From: Halomonas sp. H10-9-1
GTDB taxonomy: Bacteria; Pseudomonadota; Gammaproteobacteria; Pseudomonadales; Halomonadaceae
Length of the DNA: 64,000 nucleotides
Reading direction: 5' to 3'
NCBI RefSeq assembly: GCF_040147005.1
Contig: NZ_JAMSHO010000001.1
Coordinates: 1,612,001-1,676,000 of the forward strand
Part shown: in pieces, positions 45,866 to 54,243 of the stretch
Numbering within the stretch: position 1 is the stretch's first letter
Layout of the letters: each line of letters begins with the position of its first letter
Notes under the pieces: model-generated
What the model saw: only the letters and a program-made list of their open reading frames with translations
Databases searched by the model: none
What the model was told of the DNA's origin: nothing
Program-made: the position numbers and the translations under genes

Positions 45866-46305
45866 GGGGCACCGCCATCGCCGATAAATCGGGCTCCCAC
45901 AACAATCGGGCTCCCACAACAATCGGGCTCTCACACCCACAATATCCTGCTACCACAGGGCCGAGCATGAATCGAGCCACCTGTGGGAGCCCGGATTCCG
46001 GGCGATGGCGCCGACAGGCGCCTGGCTGTGTTGTGGTGGCCTCTTCCATCGCCGATAAATCCGGCTCCCACAAAAGCCGAGAGCTGGCTTACCTTGGGAG
46101 GCACAGCTATCGCCGATAAATCGGGCTCCCACAACAATCGGGCTCCCACACCCACAATATCCTGCTCCCACAGGGCCGAGCATGAATCGAGCCAGCTGTG
46201 GGATCCCGGGTTCCGGGCGATGGAGGCCGCAGGCCTCCCTTGGGAGGCACCGCTATCGCCGATAAATCGGGCTCCCACAGCAATCGGGCTCCCACATCAG
46301 CTGCA
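45866..46305. repeat. REP array right of the RAYT gene
   Basis: Multiple units CGCCGATAAATCGGGCTCCC (reverse orientation to the left array), including two copies of a segment of about 230-bp spacing (45881 and 46112) that contain CACCCACAATATCCTGCT and GAGCATGAATCGAGCCA. The part 45983-46072 is an imperfect inverse copy of 45096-45189, so the RAYT gene is bracketed by roughly 90-bp inverted repeats. No gene seen in 45852-46309. Confidence 0.88.
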
Positions 46306-46309
46306 GGGT

Positions 46310-46717
46310 TTACCTGGAGTTCACCCAATCCTCCACCCTTAACCCCGGTACGCGTTCGAACTCCTGCCGGTTGTTGGTGACCAGGATCAGGCCCCGGGAC
46401 CTGGCATGGCCGGCAATCATCTGGTCGTAGGGACCGATGGGAGTGCCGCCGCGGGCGAGTTCGGCCCTTAGCTGACCGCTGTGTGCAGCCGCCTCGTTGT
46501 CATAGGCGAGCACGTCGAGGCGCGCAGCGAAGCCCTCTATGACCTCGAGATTTCTCTCAGGCGCTGCCGATTTCTCCGCCCCATAGATCAGCTCCATCAG
46601 GGTGATGGTGCTGATGCAGAGTTGATGGTGATGCCGCTTGAAGGCTTCGCGGACCTCGGGTGGACGGTTCTTGATGGTGTAGATGCAGATATTGGTATCG
46701 AGCAGGTACTTGAGCAT
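46310..46717 (-). CDS. vapC: VapC-type PIN-domain toxin
   Basis: 135-residue PIN ribonuclease. Acidic residues: Asp7 in LLDTNICIY, Glu in ITLMELIYGAEKS (about 42), Asp in GPYDQMIAGHA (about 98) and the end TNNRQEFERVPGL. VapC toxins cut tRNA-fMet or rRNA. It starts directly after the vapB stop (adjacent, no gap), the normal antitoxin-toxin order. Confidence 0.93.
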   Translation of the reverse strand: MLKYLLDTNICIYTIKNRPPEVREAFKRHHHQLCISTITLMELIYGAEKSAAPERNLEVIEGFAARLDVLAYDNEAAAHSGQLRAELARGGTPIGPYDQMIAGHARSRGLILVTNNRQEFERVPGLRVEDWVNSR

Positions 46718-46948
46718 TCAGAAGGCCTCGCGTTCCTGCTCGGGGGGTTGGTCCCGGTCGGCCATGAAGTCGGCCGAGACCGGCGGGCCATCGAACCAGC
46801 TGTCCCAGGATTCCCCGGCCGGGGTGATGATCCGTGTGCGGCCGATGGCGATGATCTCCACGCGTTTAACGTCCTCAGGCAGGGCGACGGCCTTGGGTAG
46901 CCGAACCGCCTGGCTGCGATTAGTCTTGAACACGGCTGCCTGTTCCAA
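46718..46948 (-). CDS. vapB: VapB antitoxin (AbrB/SpoVT type)
   Basis: 76-residue antitoxin with the swapped-hairpin DNA-binding start MEQAAVFKTNRSQAVRLPKA and a C-terminal acidic part that would bind VapC (SWDSWFDGPPVSADFMADRD). The start is TTG at 46948: AAGGAG lies 7 nt upstream and the family N-terminus begins here. A longer in-frame TTG start at 47014 lacks these features. Confidence 0.9.
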   Translation of the reverse strand: MEQAAVFKTNRSQAVRLPKAVALPEDVKRVEIIAIGRTRIITPAGESWDSWFDGPPVSADFMADRDQPPEQEREAF

Positions 46949-47126
46949 GGTGCGGCTCCTTGAGGTTGTGGTAGGTGTGCCATTCAATCCTAGTCGTATG
47001 ATGGGATATGTCAATGGGATATGGCAGGCCGGTTCACACCAAGGTCGAATCCCCTCCTATCCGGACTCTGTTCGCGCTACCATGGCGTTTTAACGTTATC
47101 TTCACCCAGTGAGACGCGAACCGATC

Positions 47127-47795
47127 ATGTCCGAGACCCTGACCGAGCCAGCTGCCGTGTCCGACACCAGCGCCGCCGCGGCCGATGCCGAGGCGCTGCT
47201 CTCCGACGAGCTGCTGGCGTTTTTGGGCTGCCGTACCCCCGATGCCTGGGTGGCCTGGGCGCTGGCGAATCCCGAGCTGCTGCTGATCGACCACGCCCAG
47301 TGCGAGAAGAAGGCGGCCTCCACGGCCATGAGCCTGCTCTACCGTTACGTCGACCAGCCGCTGCTGCTCACCAAGATGAGCCAGCTGGCCCGCGAGGAGC
47401 TGCTGCACTTCGAGCAGGTGGTCAAGCTGATGGAGGCCCGCGGCATCGCCTACCGGCACCTGAGCGCCTCGCGCTACGCCGAGGGGCTGCGTCGCCACGT
47501 GCGACCCACCGACCCCGAGCGGCTCACCGATATCCTGATCATCGGCGCGCTGATCGAGGCGCGCAGTTGCGAGCGCTTCGCGCGGCTGATTCCTCACCTC
47601 GATGCCGAACTTGCCAAGTTCTATCGCACTCTGGTTAAGTCGGAGGGACGCCATTACGAGGACTACCTGATGCTGGCCCGCCATCTGAGCGACACGTCGA
47701 TCGAGTCCCGAATTGCCTTCTTCGTCGAGTGCGAAGCGGCACTAATACAAGAGCCGGACACGGCCTTTCGTTTTCACAGCGGTGTGCCGGCCTGA
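47127..47795 (+). CDS. miaE: tRNA-(ms2io6A37) hydroxylase
   Basis: Non-haem di-iron monooxygenase hydroxylating the isopentenyl group of ms2i6A37 in tRNA. 222 residues of ferritin-like helices with iron ligands in HAQCEKKAASTAMSLL, REELLHFEQVV, ALIEARSCERFARL and SEGRHYEDYLMLAR. Length slightly below the E. coli enzyme's. The start at 47127 is an ATG; a GTG six codons upstream is possible. It is followed 35 nt later by the large regulator gene. Confidence 0.92.
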   Translation: MSETLTEPAAVSDTSAAAADAEALLSDELLAFLGCRTPDAWVAWALANPELLLIDHAQCEKKAASTAMSLLYRYVDQPLLLTKMSQLAREELLHFEQVVKLMEARGIAYRHLSASRYAEGLRRHVRPTDPERLTDILIIGALIEARSCERFARLIPHLDAELAKFYRTLVKSEGRHYEDYLMLARHLSDTSIESRIAFFVECEAALIQEPDTAFRFHSGVPA

Positions 47796-47830
47796 TCCCG
47801 GCCCGCCGCTCAGGACGCAGGAATACCACG

Positions 47831-50800
47831 ATGCGGGATGCCTCCGACGTCGCCGAGACCCTCACCTCGGCTCGGCTGACACTCTTCGGCCACTTCTCGC
47901 TCTCTCTCGGCGAGGACACCCTTACCCAGTTCAGCTACGACAAGGTCAAGGCGCTGCTGGTCTACCTGCTGCTGCACCATCAGCCGGTCAGCCGCGCCAC
48001 CCAGGCCGAGCTGCTGTGGCCCGACCAGGGCCTCTCGTCGGGGCGCACCAACCTGCGTCACGCCTTGCATTGCCTGCGTCAGTCGCTGGGCGAGCACGCC
48101 GATGAGGTGCTGGTGGTCTCCCGCCAGACCATCGCCTTCCAGCTGCCCGAGCACTGGAGCCTCGACCTGCACGATATCCAGCGGCTGCTCGATGGCGCGC
48201 GCGATCTGCCGACCCTGGCCACCATGCTCGAGCACTATCAGGGCGACCTGGTGGAGGAGCTGCAGATCGCCAACTGTCCCGAGTTCCAGCGCTGGCTGGT
48301 ACAGGTGCGCAACGACTGGCGCCAGCGGGTCATACGCTTCGCCGAGACGGTGCTCGAGAGCTTCGAGAGCGTGCCCGACCCGCTTCTCGAGAGCCTGGTC
48401 AATCGCTTCTCCGGCTACGGCCCCTTCCACGAGCGACTGGTGCGCCAACTGGCCGAGCAGGGCCAGCTGGCCGCCGCCCACGAGCAGTACAGCGCCTACC
48501 TGCAACTGCTGGCGCTCTCTGGTCAGCAGCCCGAGCCCGGCTTCCTGCAGCTGGCGCGCTACTGGTCCGACGCCCAGGCCGACGCCGCCTGCGCCGGCAG
48601 TGTCGGCTTCTCGCGCACCCTGGCGGCGGACAGCGCGCCGCTGCACGACGAGGAGATCGAGCAGCGCCAGCTCTCGGTGATGGCCATCCGCCTGCGCCTC
48701 AAGGGCGACCTCTCCTCGCGTTCGGCCAGCCGCGCCTGCCTGACGCTACAGTTCGAACTGATGCGCTGGCTGGAGGAGCAGTGCCACCACCTGGGTGGCT
48801 TCTGGCTGCCCGGTGCCACCGGCGGGCTGGGGCTCGCCTGCTTCGGTACCCATGGCCCAGCCCATCAACTGGCCGAACTGGTGGCGCTCTACGAGCACTG
48901 CCGGCGCATGCTGCCGGAGGAGTCCGCGCGTCACTGGACGGGGGAGGGCGAACCGCCGCGTGTCGAGCTGGCCGCCGGCCTCAACAGCGGCCGGGTGATC
49001 TACCTGCCCGAGCGCCGCCTGGTCGACCCCATGGGCCAGGTGACCCAGGGTTCCCTGGACCTGATGGGGGCCGCCGAAGGTAGCGAGCTGGTGATCTCCC
49101 AGGATGCCAGCCAGCACATGCCGCCGGCGCTGGACCTGCAGCCGCGGCTCAGCTCGCGCCTGGTGGCCAGCGATGGCCGGGTGCGCCTGCGCGCGCTGGT
49201 CCTGGGGGCCAGCGAAGGCGGTCGCGAGGCCCTGCCGCCGAGCCTGGTGGGCCGCGAGGCCCAACTGCTCAGCCTGCGCGATGCCCTGGCCCGGGCCGGC
49301 ATCGGCCTGCGCCAGAGCGTGCTGGTGCGTGGCCCCTCGGGGATGGGCAAGTCGGCATTGATGGTGGGCTTCCGCCAGCTGGAGCGCAGCCGCGACGCCG
49401 CCATCTGCTGGCAGCCCACCACCCGGCTCTCGGTGCAGGAGCCCTACGGCGTGGCGCGCAAGCTGGTGCGCTGGCACCTCGGCCATGAGGGCGATGCCGC
49501 CAGCCTGCAGGCACTGTGCGAGGAGCTCGGTGCCGCCGAGCTCGAAGAGTCGCGCTGCCGCCTGCTGCAGGAGGCCCTGGGCGTCCGCGAGGCCCATGCC
49601 GTGGCAGAGCTCACCCAGAGCGGCGAGGCGGTGGAGCTGGTCGTCGACCTGCTGCAGCGCCTGATCGGGCGAATCGCCGCCGTGCGCACCCTGGTGCTGA
49701 TGATCGACGACCTGCAGTGGCTCGACGAACCCAGCGTCAAGGTGCTGGCCGCCCTCCAGGCGCGCCTGCCGATCAACTGCGGCTTCATGCTGGTGGCCAG
49801 CCACCACGGCCGCGAGGGGCTGCCCGCCAAGCTGCACTGGGACCAGCAGATCACCCTCGGCAAGCTCGATGCCATGCAGTCCTCGCGGCTGCTCACCCAA
49901 CTGGCGCGACGCTACCGCATCCACATCAGCCCGCGGCTGCGCGGCCAGATCATCGAGCGCTGTGACGGCGTGCCGCTCTACCTGCAGGAGATCGTGCGCC
50001 GCGTCGACATGGACCGCCGCGAGGGGCGCAGCGTGCAGCTCGACGAGTTGCCCCACGGCCTGCTCGGCCTGCTTGCCAGCCGCATCGACCAGCTCGACGG
50101 CGACCGCGAGGTGGCGCATGTGGCCGCGGTGCTGGGGCGCCGCTTCCGCTACGACTTCCTCGCCGAGTGCAGCGAGCTCGATGGGGCCCGGCTGACCCAG
50201 GCCCTGGAGCAGATGCGCCGGCTCGAGATCATCGAATCCGTGGAGGGCGATGACGTCGGCCGCGAGTTCCAGTTTACCCACCAGCTGCTGCAGGAAGCGG
50301 CCTACCTCTCCTGCCCGCGGGACGTGCGCAGTGCCATCCATCGCCAGGTGGTCGAGCTGATCGAGGAGCGCTTCCCGATGTGGATCGGTCGCCACCCGGG
50401 AGACTTCGCCACCCACCTGCGACGCAGCGGCCAATATGCCCGCGGCGCGCGCTATTACGAGCTGGCCGCCCGCGAGGCGCTCAAGGTCAGCGCCAATCGC
50501 ACCGCGCTGAAGATGGCCGACCTGGGGCTGGTCAGCCTGCGTCAGGTGGCCGGCCAGACCGAGCGCGAGATCAGCCTGCTCACCGTGCGCGGCCAGGCCG
50601 CCTTCGCCCTGGAAGGGCACGGCTCGCGCACCGCCCACGAGAGCTTCGTGCGTGCCCGCGAGCTGATCAAGGCGCTGGCCGAGGAGGGCGAGAGCGTCGA
50701 CCTGGAGCAGGCCTTCCTGGTCAAGTGGGGCCTGTGGGTAGGCTGCAGCCAGCGCCACGCCCACGCCGATGCCTTCCGCCTGGCGACCGCGCTGGCCGAC

Positions 50801-51739
50801 CTGGCCCGCCAGCTCGACGACCCGCGCTATTCGCGCCTCGCCGAGTATGCCCAGGCCAGCTGTGAATACTGGGCCGGGCGTATCCCCCTGGCCTATGACC
50901 ATCTCGACGAGATCAATCCCCTCGAAACCGAGATGATGATCGAGTGGCTGCCGTTCTCCGATCACCCCCAGGTTGCCGCGGCCTGCTTCCAGGGCTGGGC
51001 GCTCTGCCTGCGGGGCGACTACCGGCGCGCCGAGGCCCAGGTCGAGTCGGCCATTCGCCTCGCCGAGCGCATCGCTCACCCGGGCAGCCTGGCCATGGCG
51101 CTGATGTATGCGGCCGCGCTCTATCGTCAGCTGGGCCACGTGCACCTGGCCGCCGACCGCGCCGAGCGCGCCCACCGGCTGACCGGCACCCCCGACCTGC
51201 ATCTCTGGCAGATAGCGGCAAGAAGCGTGCTTGGCTGGCAGCGGGCCATCGCCGGCGACCGCGACGGCCTGGCCCAGATCGATGCCATCCTCGAGGAGCT
51301 TACCGAGCTGACCGGCCGCGATCACTATGCGCGTCCCTCGCTCTGGTATGTGGATGCCTGCATCGCCCTTGGGGAGTATGCCCGCGCCGAGGAGTACCTC
51401 GACCAGGCCCTGGTGCTCGCCCGCGAGCGCTCCACGCTATTTGTGCCGGAGCTCGCCGTGAAGCTGGCCCGGGTGAGGCACCACCTCGGCCACCCGCGCG
51501 AGGAGATCGTCGCGCTGATCGAGCTGGCCCTGAGCGATGCCCGGGAGGATGGTAACCTGCATCTGCAGATCTCCGCCCTGGAGGCCTGGCTGACCCTGGT
51601 CGACCCCGCCGACGCCACTGCCCGCCAGGAGTTTCGCCGGCTGCTCGCCGAGATCAGCTACAGCGATGCCCCCATCCTTACCCGCTGGCACAGCCTGCTC
51701 GACCGCGCCCAACCCAGGGCCATGGATACCGCCCACTGA
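47831..51739 (+). CDS. STAND-type regulator: BTAD-like, inactive cyclase-like, AAA ATPase, TPR
   Basis: 1302-residue multidomain protein. Residues about 14-260 resemble a SARP/BTAD activator (RLTLFGHFSLSLGEDTLTQF, KVKALLVYLLLHHQPVSRAT, RTNLRHALHCLRQSLGEHAD). About 278-455 (from RQLSVMAIRLRL to QDASQHMPP) follow the layout of a class III nucleotide cyclase domain but lack the metal-binding Asp residues, so it would be inactive. The ATPase has Walker A RGPSGMGKSALMVG near 500 and Walker B LVLMIDDLQWLDE near 621. From about 830 to the end are TPR-like repeats. Such proteins are signal-integrating transcription regulators; the target is unknown. Start ATG 47831 follows CAGGAA. Confidence 0.87.
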   Translation: MRDASDVAETLTSARLTLFGHFSLSLGEDTLTQFSYDKVKALLVYLLLHHQPVSRATQAELLWPDQGLSSGRTNLRHALHCLRQSLGEHADEVLVVSRQTIAFQLPEHWSLDLHDIQRLLDGARDLPTLATMLEHYQGDLVEELQIANCPEFQRWLVQVRNDWRQRVIRFAETVLESFESVPDPLLESLVNRFSGYGPFHERLVRQLAEQGQLAAAHEQYSAYLQLLALSGQQPEPGFLQLARYWSDAQADAACAGSVGFSRTLAADSAPLHDEEIEQRQLSVMAIRLRLKGDLSSRSASRACLTLQFELMRWLEEQCHHLGGFWLPGATGGLGLACFGTHGPAHQLAELVALYEHCRRMLPEESARHWTGEGEPPRVELAAGLNSGRVIYLPERRLVDPMGQVTQGSLDLMGAAEGSELVISQDASQHMPPALDLQPRLSSRLVASDGRVRLRALVLGASEGGREALPPSLVGREAQLLSLRDALARAGIGLRQSVLVRGPSGMGKSALMVGFRQLERSRDAAICWQPTTRLSVQEPYGVARKLVRWHLGHEGDAASLQALCEELGAAELEESRCRLLQEALGVREAHAVAELTQSGEAVELVVDLLQRLIGRIAAVRTLVLMIDDLQWLDEPSVKVLAALQARLPINCGFMLVASHHGREGLPAKLHWDQQITLGKLDAMQSSRLLTQLARRYRIHISPRLRGQIIERCDGVPLYLQEIVRRVDMDRREGRSVQLDELPHGLLGLLASRIDQLDGDREVAHVAAVLGRRFRYDFLAECSELDGARLTQALEQMRRLEIIESVEGDDVGREFQFTHQLLQEAAYLSCPRDVRSAIHRQVVELIEERFPMWIGRHPGDFATHLRRSGQYARGARYYELAAREALKVSANRTALKMADLGLVSLRQVAGQTEREISLLTVRGQAAFALEGHGSRTAHESFVRARELIKALAEEGESVDLEQAFLVKWGLWVGCSQRHAHADAFRLATALADLARQLDDPRYSRLAEYAQASCEYWAGRIPLAYDHLDEINPLETEMMIEWLPFSDHPQVAAACFQGWALCLRGDYRRAEAQVESAIRLAERIAHPGSLAMALMYAAALYRQLGHVHLAADRAERAHRLTGTPDLHLWQIAARSVLGWQRAIAGDRDGLAQIDAILEELTELTGRDHYARPSLWYVDACIALGEYARAEEYLDQALVLARERSTLFVPELAVKLARVRHHLGHPREEIVALIELALSDAREDGNLHLQISALEAWLTLVDPADATARQEFRRLLAEISYSDAPILTRWHSLLDRAQPRAMDTAH

Positions 51740-51764
51740 CCCCGCCTTGGAAATTGGGGTCAGA

Positions 51765-51816
51765 CCCCTAATTCCCAGACCCCTAACTCCCCTTAGGGGT
51801 CTGACCCCAAGGGGGG
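51765..51816. repeat. palindromic GGGGTCAGACCCC-type repeats
   Basis: TTGGGGTCAGACCCCTAA, CAGACCCCTAACTCCCC and TTAGGGGTCTGACCCCAA lie within 50 bp of the regulator stop and can fold together. A matching pair follows on the other side of the pseudogene at 52014-52053. Confidence 0.85.
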
Positions 51817-52012
51817 CTGAGGCTCGGGCCGACCGAAGAGGAAGCCCTGAAACCGGCGGCAGCCGCGGGCCTGGAGCCAGCGGTGCCTCCTCGTCTTCCA
51901 GGGCGTCTTCCAGGTTCTCCGCGACACGAAACAGCATGCGGTCACCGTCGCGGTGGCTCAGGGTGTCGTTGATGCGCTTGAAGCGGTCCAGGATCTGGTA
52001 GTAGCGCTCGCC
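51812..52012 (-). pseudogene. remnant of a GGDEF-EAL cyclic-di-GMP protein
   Basis: Read on the minus strand, GERYYQILDRFKRINDTLSH then RDGDRMLFRVAENLEDALED is the start of a GGDEF domain (usual form DRFKxINDxxGHxxGD). About 35 codons later, in a different frame, LQARGCRRFQGFLFGRPEPQ matches the C-terminal end of an EAL phosphodiesterase domain. The GGDEF catalytic motif and nearly all of EAL are missing, so a large internal deletion plus a frame change destroyed the gene. It is enclosed by GGGTCAGACCC palindromes. Together with flanking repeats it accounts for the gap 51740-52071. Confidence 0.78.
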
Positions 52013-52013
52013 G

Positions 52014-52057
52014 TGAGGGTCAGACCCTTAAGGGGATTTAAGGGTCTGACCCTCGAG
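52014..52057. repeat. perfect inverted repeat GAGGGTCAGACCC...
   Basis: GAGGGTCAGACCCTTAA and its complement TTAAGGGTCTGACCCTC flank a 5-6-nt loop, giving a very stable hairpin just beyond the yjbH stop at 52072. It could also terminate the yjbEFGH transcript. Confidence 0.85.
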
Positions 52058-52071
52058 GGGCTGGGGTGGGA

Positions 52072-54168
52072 TCACTCCCAGGTCGCCGGGTACTCGTCCC
52101 AGTAGCGGCCCATCTGGCGCTCACGCGTCAGGTCGTAGAGCTCGTACTGGCGATCCAGCGTCGCGCCGCCGTCGCGGGTCAAGGGGCGCCATGAGATATC
52201 CGCGCGGTCGCGGCTGGAGCGGGTGAAGAAGGCATCCAGCGGAATCGACAGGTAGAGCCCCTTGTCGAAGCCCCCCTCGCCGAAGTCGTCGTCGGCGTCG
52301 GTCCAGGTGCCCCAGGCGCCGATGCGCACGCCGGAATCGAACTCCCGCGAGAAGTCCAGGGTTGTCCCCACGTCGCCGGCGAGATAGCGCCCCACGCTCA
52401 GCTTGGCGAGGATCTCCTCGATACCGGTTTCCACGTAGGCCGTCGCATGCCCCGTCCAGGTATCGTAGTCACGCAGCCCGAAGCGCTGCTCGAAGTCGCG
52501 CTGACGCACCCAGTTGGCATCCAGGCCCAGGGCCAGCGGGCTGTTGAACGGCCGGTAGAGCAGCTCGGCCCCGGCACCGGCATACATCATCTCCAGCAGG
52601 CCGCCGTAGCCCATGGCGTACCAATCATTGCCAAGCCTGGCGGTTCGGGTGTATTGCAGGTTCTCGATGCCCAGGCTGGACTCGCTCAGGTAGTCGCCAA
52701 TAAAGGTGCGCACTCGCGGCAGCTCGGAATCGGCAATGTAGTCGTACTCGTCGAGGTTGTCCCAGGCCGTCCAGGCCAGCTCACCGCTGAACCAGCCGTT
52801 GGCATCGGTGCGATACTCGGCGTCCAGCACCGCCATCAGCCGGAACAGGTAGCCATCGGGGCCCCCGAAGTTCTGGTCCAGGCGTGGGCCCAAGCTCCAC
52901 GCGAAGCCACGCAACGGCGCCGAATAGAGGGCATCACCGCGCTGCGGTTCGAGGCGGGCATGTGCGTAGATGCTGTGCAGGTGGGCCTGCTCGGCGTTTT
53001 CGCTCCGCGCCGCGGCGACCAGCGGCTCGCGGGGATGCACGTCTTCGCGCAGCGGCATGCCGCGTTCTGACCAGCTGAAGTGAAAGCGCTCGATCTCGTC
53101 ATCGGCCTGGGCGTGAAGAATACGCCCCGCGCGCCCCTCGCTTTGCTGCAGCCGGCGGAAGGTGGTGGGCTCGGCCTCCACGATCAGCTCATCGTCATCG
53201 CGGGCGATGCGCGAGACCCGCATGCCGGCGTTACTTTCCAGGGCCTGCGCTACCTCCGCCCAGTTCTCGCGAGGCGGCGCATCGAGCGCCTGCGGTGCCG
53301 GGTCACGCTTCACTTGACGCAGGCCGGCCAGATCGATGTTGTAGGTCACACCGGCCATGGCGGTATTGCCACGTTGCCAGCCGCCGTGCAGCTCCAGGTT
53401 GTCGGTCACCGCCAGGCGCGCTCCCAGGTTCACGCGGCTATCCTGTTCCTGGTCATTGGCCTGGGGTTCGCTGCCGTAGTCATTGCCCTCGACCTCCAGC
53501 TGCAGCACCAGCGGGTCCCAAGGGGTCTGGTATTCCACCCCGCCGAACAGCGCCATGGGGCCGCGGAACAGCGCATCGATGGCGAACTCACCACCCTGGT
53601 CGCCGCCGGCGTCGCCTGGCCGCTCATCGAAACGGTCATGCACCCAGCCCAGCGGGGAGTCCACATCAGCCGCATTGCCGAGATAGCCCCAGCCCAGGCC
53701 CAGGGTGAGGTCGAAATCGCCCCAGCGCTTGCTCGCCGCCAGGTATTCGGCACCGAACAGCGTGGTGCCACCCACATCGCGAAACCCCAGCGCCAGCTGC
53801 GGCCAGTAGCGGGTCTCCTCGAGCAGGCGAAACTTCATATCGAAGCCCTTGTCGAGATTGGGCCGCCCATCGCCCGCCGCGGCGAACTCGCGGTTCTCCA
53901 CCTCCACATAGCGAAAGCCTCCCTCGAACCACTCCAGCGGCTGGAAGAATACGCTGTAGCGTCGGTAGGGCGACGTTCGGCTCCAGTTCACACTCATGGT
54001 GCCCTCCGGCGCCATGCGCGCGGTAGGCGTCTGCATCAGGCCCACGCCGCCGAAGTCGCTCTGGCCGGTGCCTAACTCGCCTGCCAGGCCGGCGGCGAGG
54101 GTGGGTGTCGCCGTAAGGGCAAGCAGACTAGATACTTTCCACTGCATTACTTTCCACTTTCTACTCAT
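52072..54168 (-). CDS. yjbH: YjbH-family outer-membrane exopolysaccharide protein
   Basis: 698 residues from the chosen start. Signal peptide MSRKWKVMQWKVSSLLALTA then TPTLAAG, followed by GQSDFGGVGLMQTPTARMAP, the typical YjbH/GfcD start, and a long Gly/aromatic-rich beta-barrel sequence (RRYSVFFQPLEWFEGGFRYV, WGDFDLTLGLGWGYLGNAAD, GGVEYQTPWDPLVLQLEVEG, DLAGLRQVKRDPAPQALDAP). Likely an outer-membrane secretion or anchoring component of the yjbEFGH exopolysaccharide system. The frame remains open through eight TTGACCCC octamers to an ATG at 54239 four nt after the yjbG stop, which is an alternative start; see repeat entry. Confidence 0.9.
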   Translation of the reverse strand: MSRKWKVMQWKVSSLLALTATPTLAAGLAGELGTGQSDFGGVGLMQTPTARMAPEGTMSVNWSRTSPYRRYSVFFQPLEWFEGGFRYVEVENREFAAAGDGRPNLDKGFDMKFRLLEETRYWPQLALGFRDVGGTTLFGAEYLAASKRWGDFDLTLGLGWGYLGNAADVDSPLGWVHDRFDERPGDAGGDQGGEFAIDALFRGPMALFGGVEYQTPWDPLVLQLEVEGNDYGSEPQANDQEQDSRVNLGARLAVTDNLELHGGWQRGNTAMAGVTYNIDLAGLRQVKRDPAPQALDAPPRENWAEVAQALESNAGMRVSRIARDDDELIVEAEPTTFRRLQQSEGRAGRILHAQADDEIERFHFSWSERGMPLREDVHPREPLVAAARSENAEQAHLHSIYAHARLEPQRGDALYSAPLRGFAWSLGPRLDQNFGGPDGYLFRLMAVLDAEYRTDANGWFSGELAWTAWDNLDEYDYIADSELPRVRTFIGDYLSESSLGIENLQYTRTARLGNDWYAMGYGGLLEMMYAGAGAELLYRPFNSPLALGLDANWVRQRDFEQRFGLRDYDTWTGHATAYVETGIEEILAKLSVGRYLAGDVGTTLDFSREFDSGVRIGAWGTWTDADDDFGEGGFDKGLYLSIPLDAFFTRSSRDRADISWRPLTRDGGATLDRQYELYDLTRERQMGRYWDEYPATWE

Positions 54169-54172
54169 TCCC

Positions 54173-54236
54173 TTGACCCCTTGACCCCTTGACCCCTTGA
54201 CCCCTTGACCCCTTGACCCCTTGACCCCTTGACCCA
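54173..54236. repeat. octamer tandem repeat (TTGACCCC)8 at the 5' end of yjbH
   Basis: Eight copies of TTGACCCC (last ends CCCA), period 8, between the yjbG stop and the likely yjbH signal peptide. On the coding strand it reads GGGGTCAA. Eight is not a multiple of three: each gain or loss would shift the frame relative to the ATG at 54239 and change the distance between AAGGGG and the ATG at 54168. The present eight copies keep the ATG at 54239 in frame. Confidence 0.93.
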
Positions 54237-54243
54237 TCAAACC

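Noticed and set aside
48746..51325. 859-codon open frame on the minus strand
   Set aside because: Antisense to the large regulator; no domain pattern, rich in Gln/Gly/Leu as expected for a mirror frame.
54169..54240. collagen-like GVKGSRGQ repeat as a real YjbH N-terminus
   Set aside because: The residues are the direct translation of the octamer repeat and precede a normal signal peptide; treated as leader or switch sequence instead.
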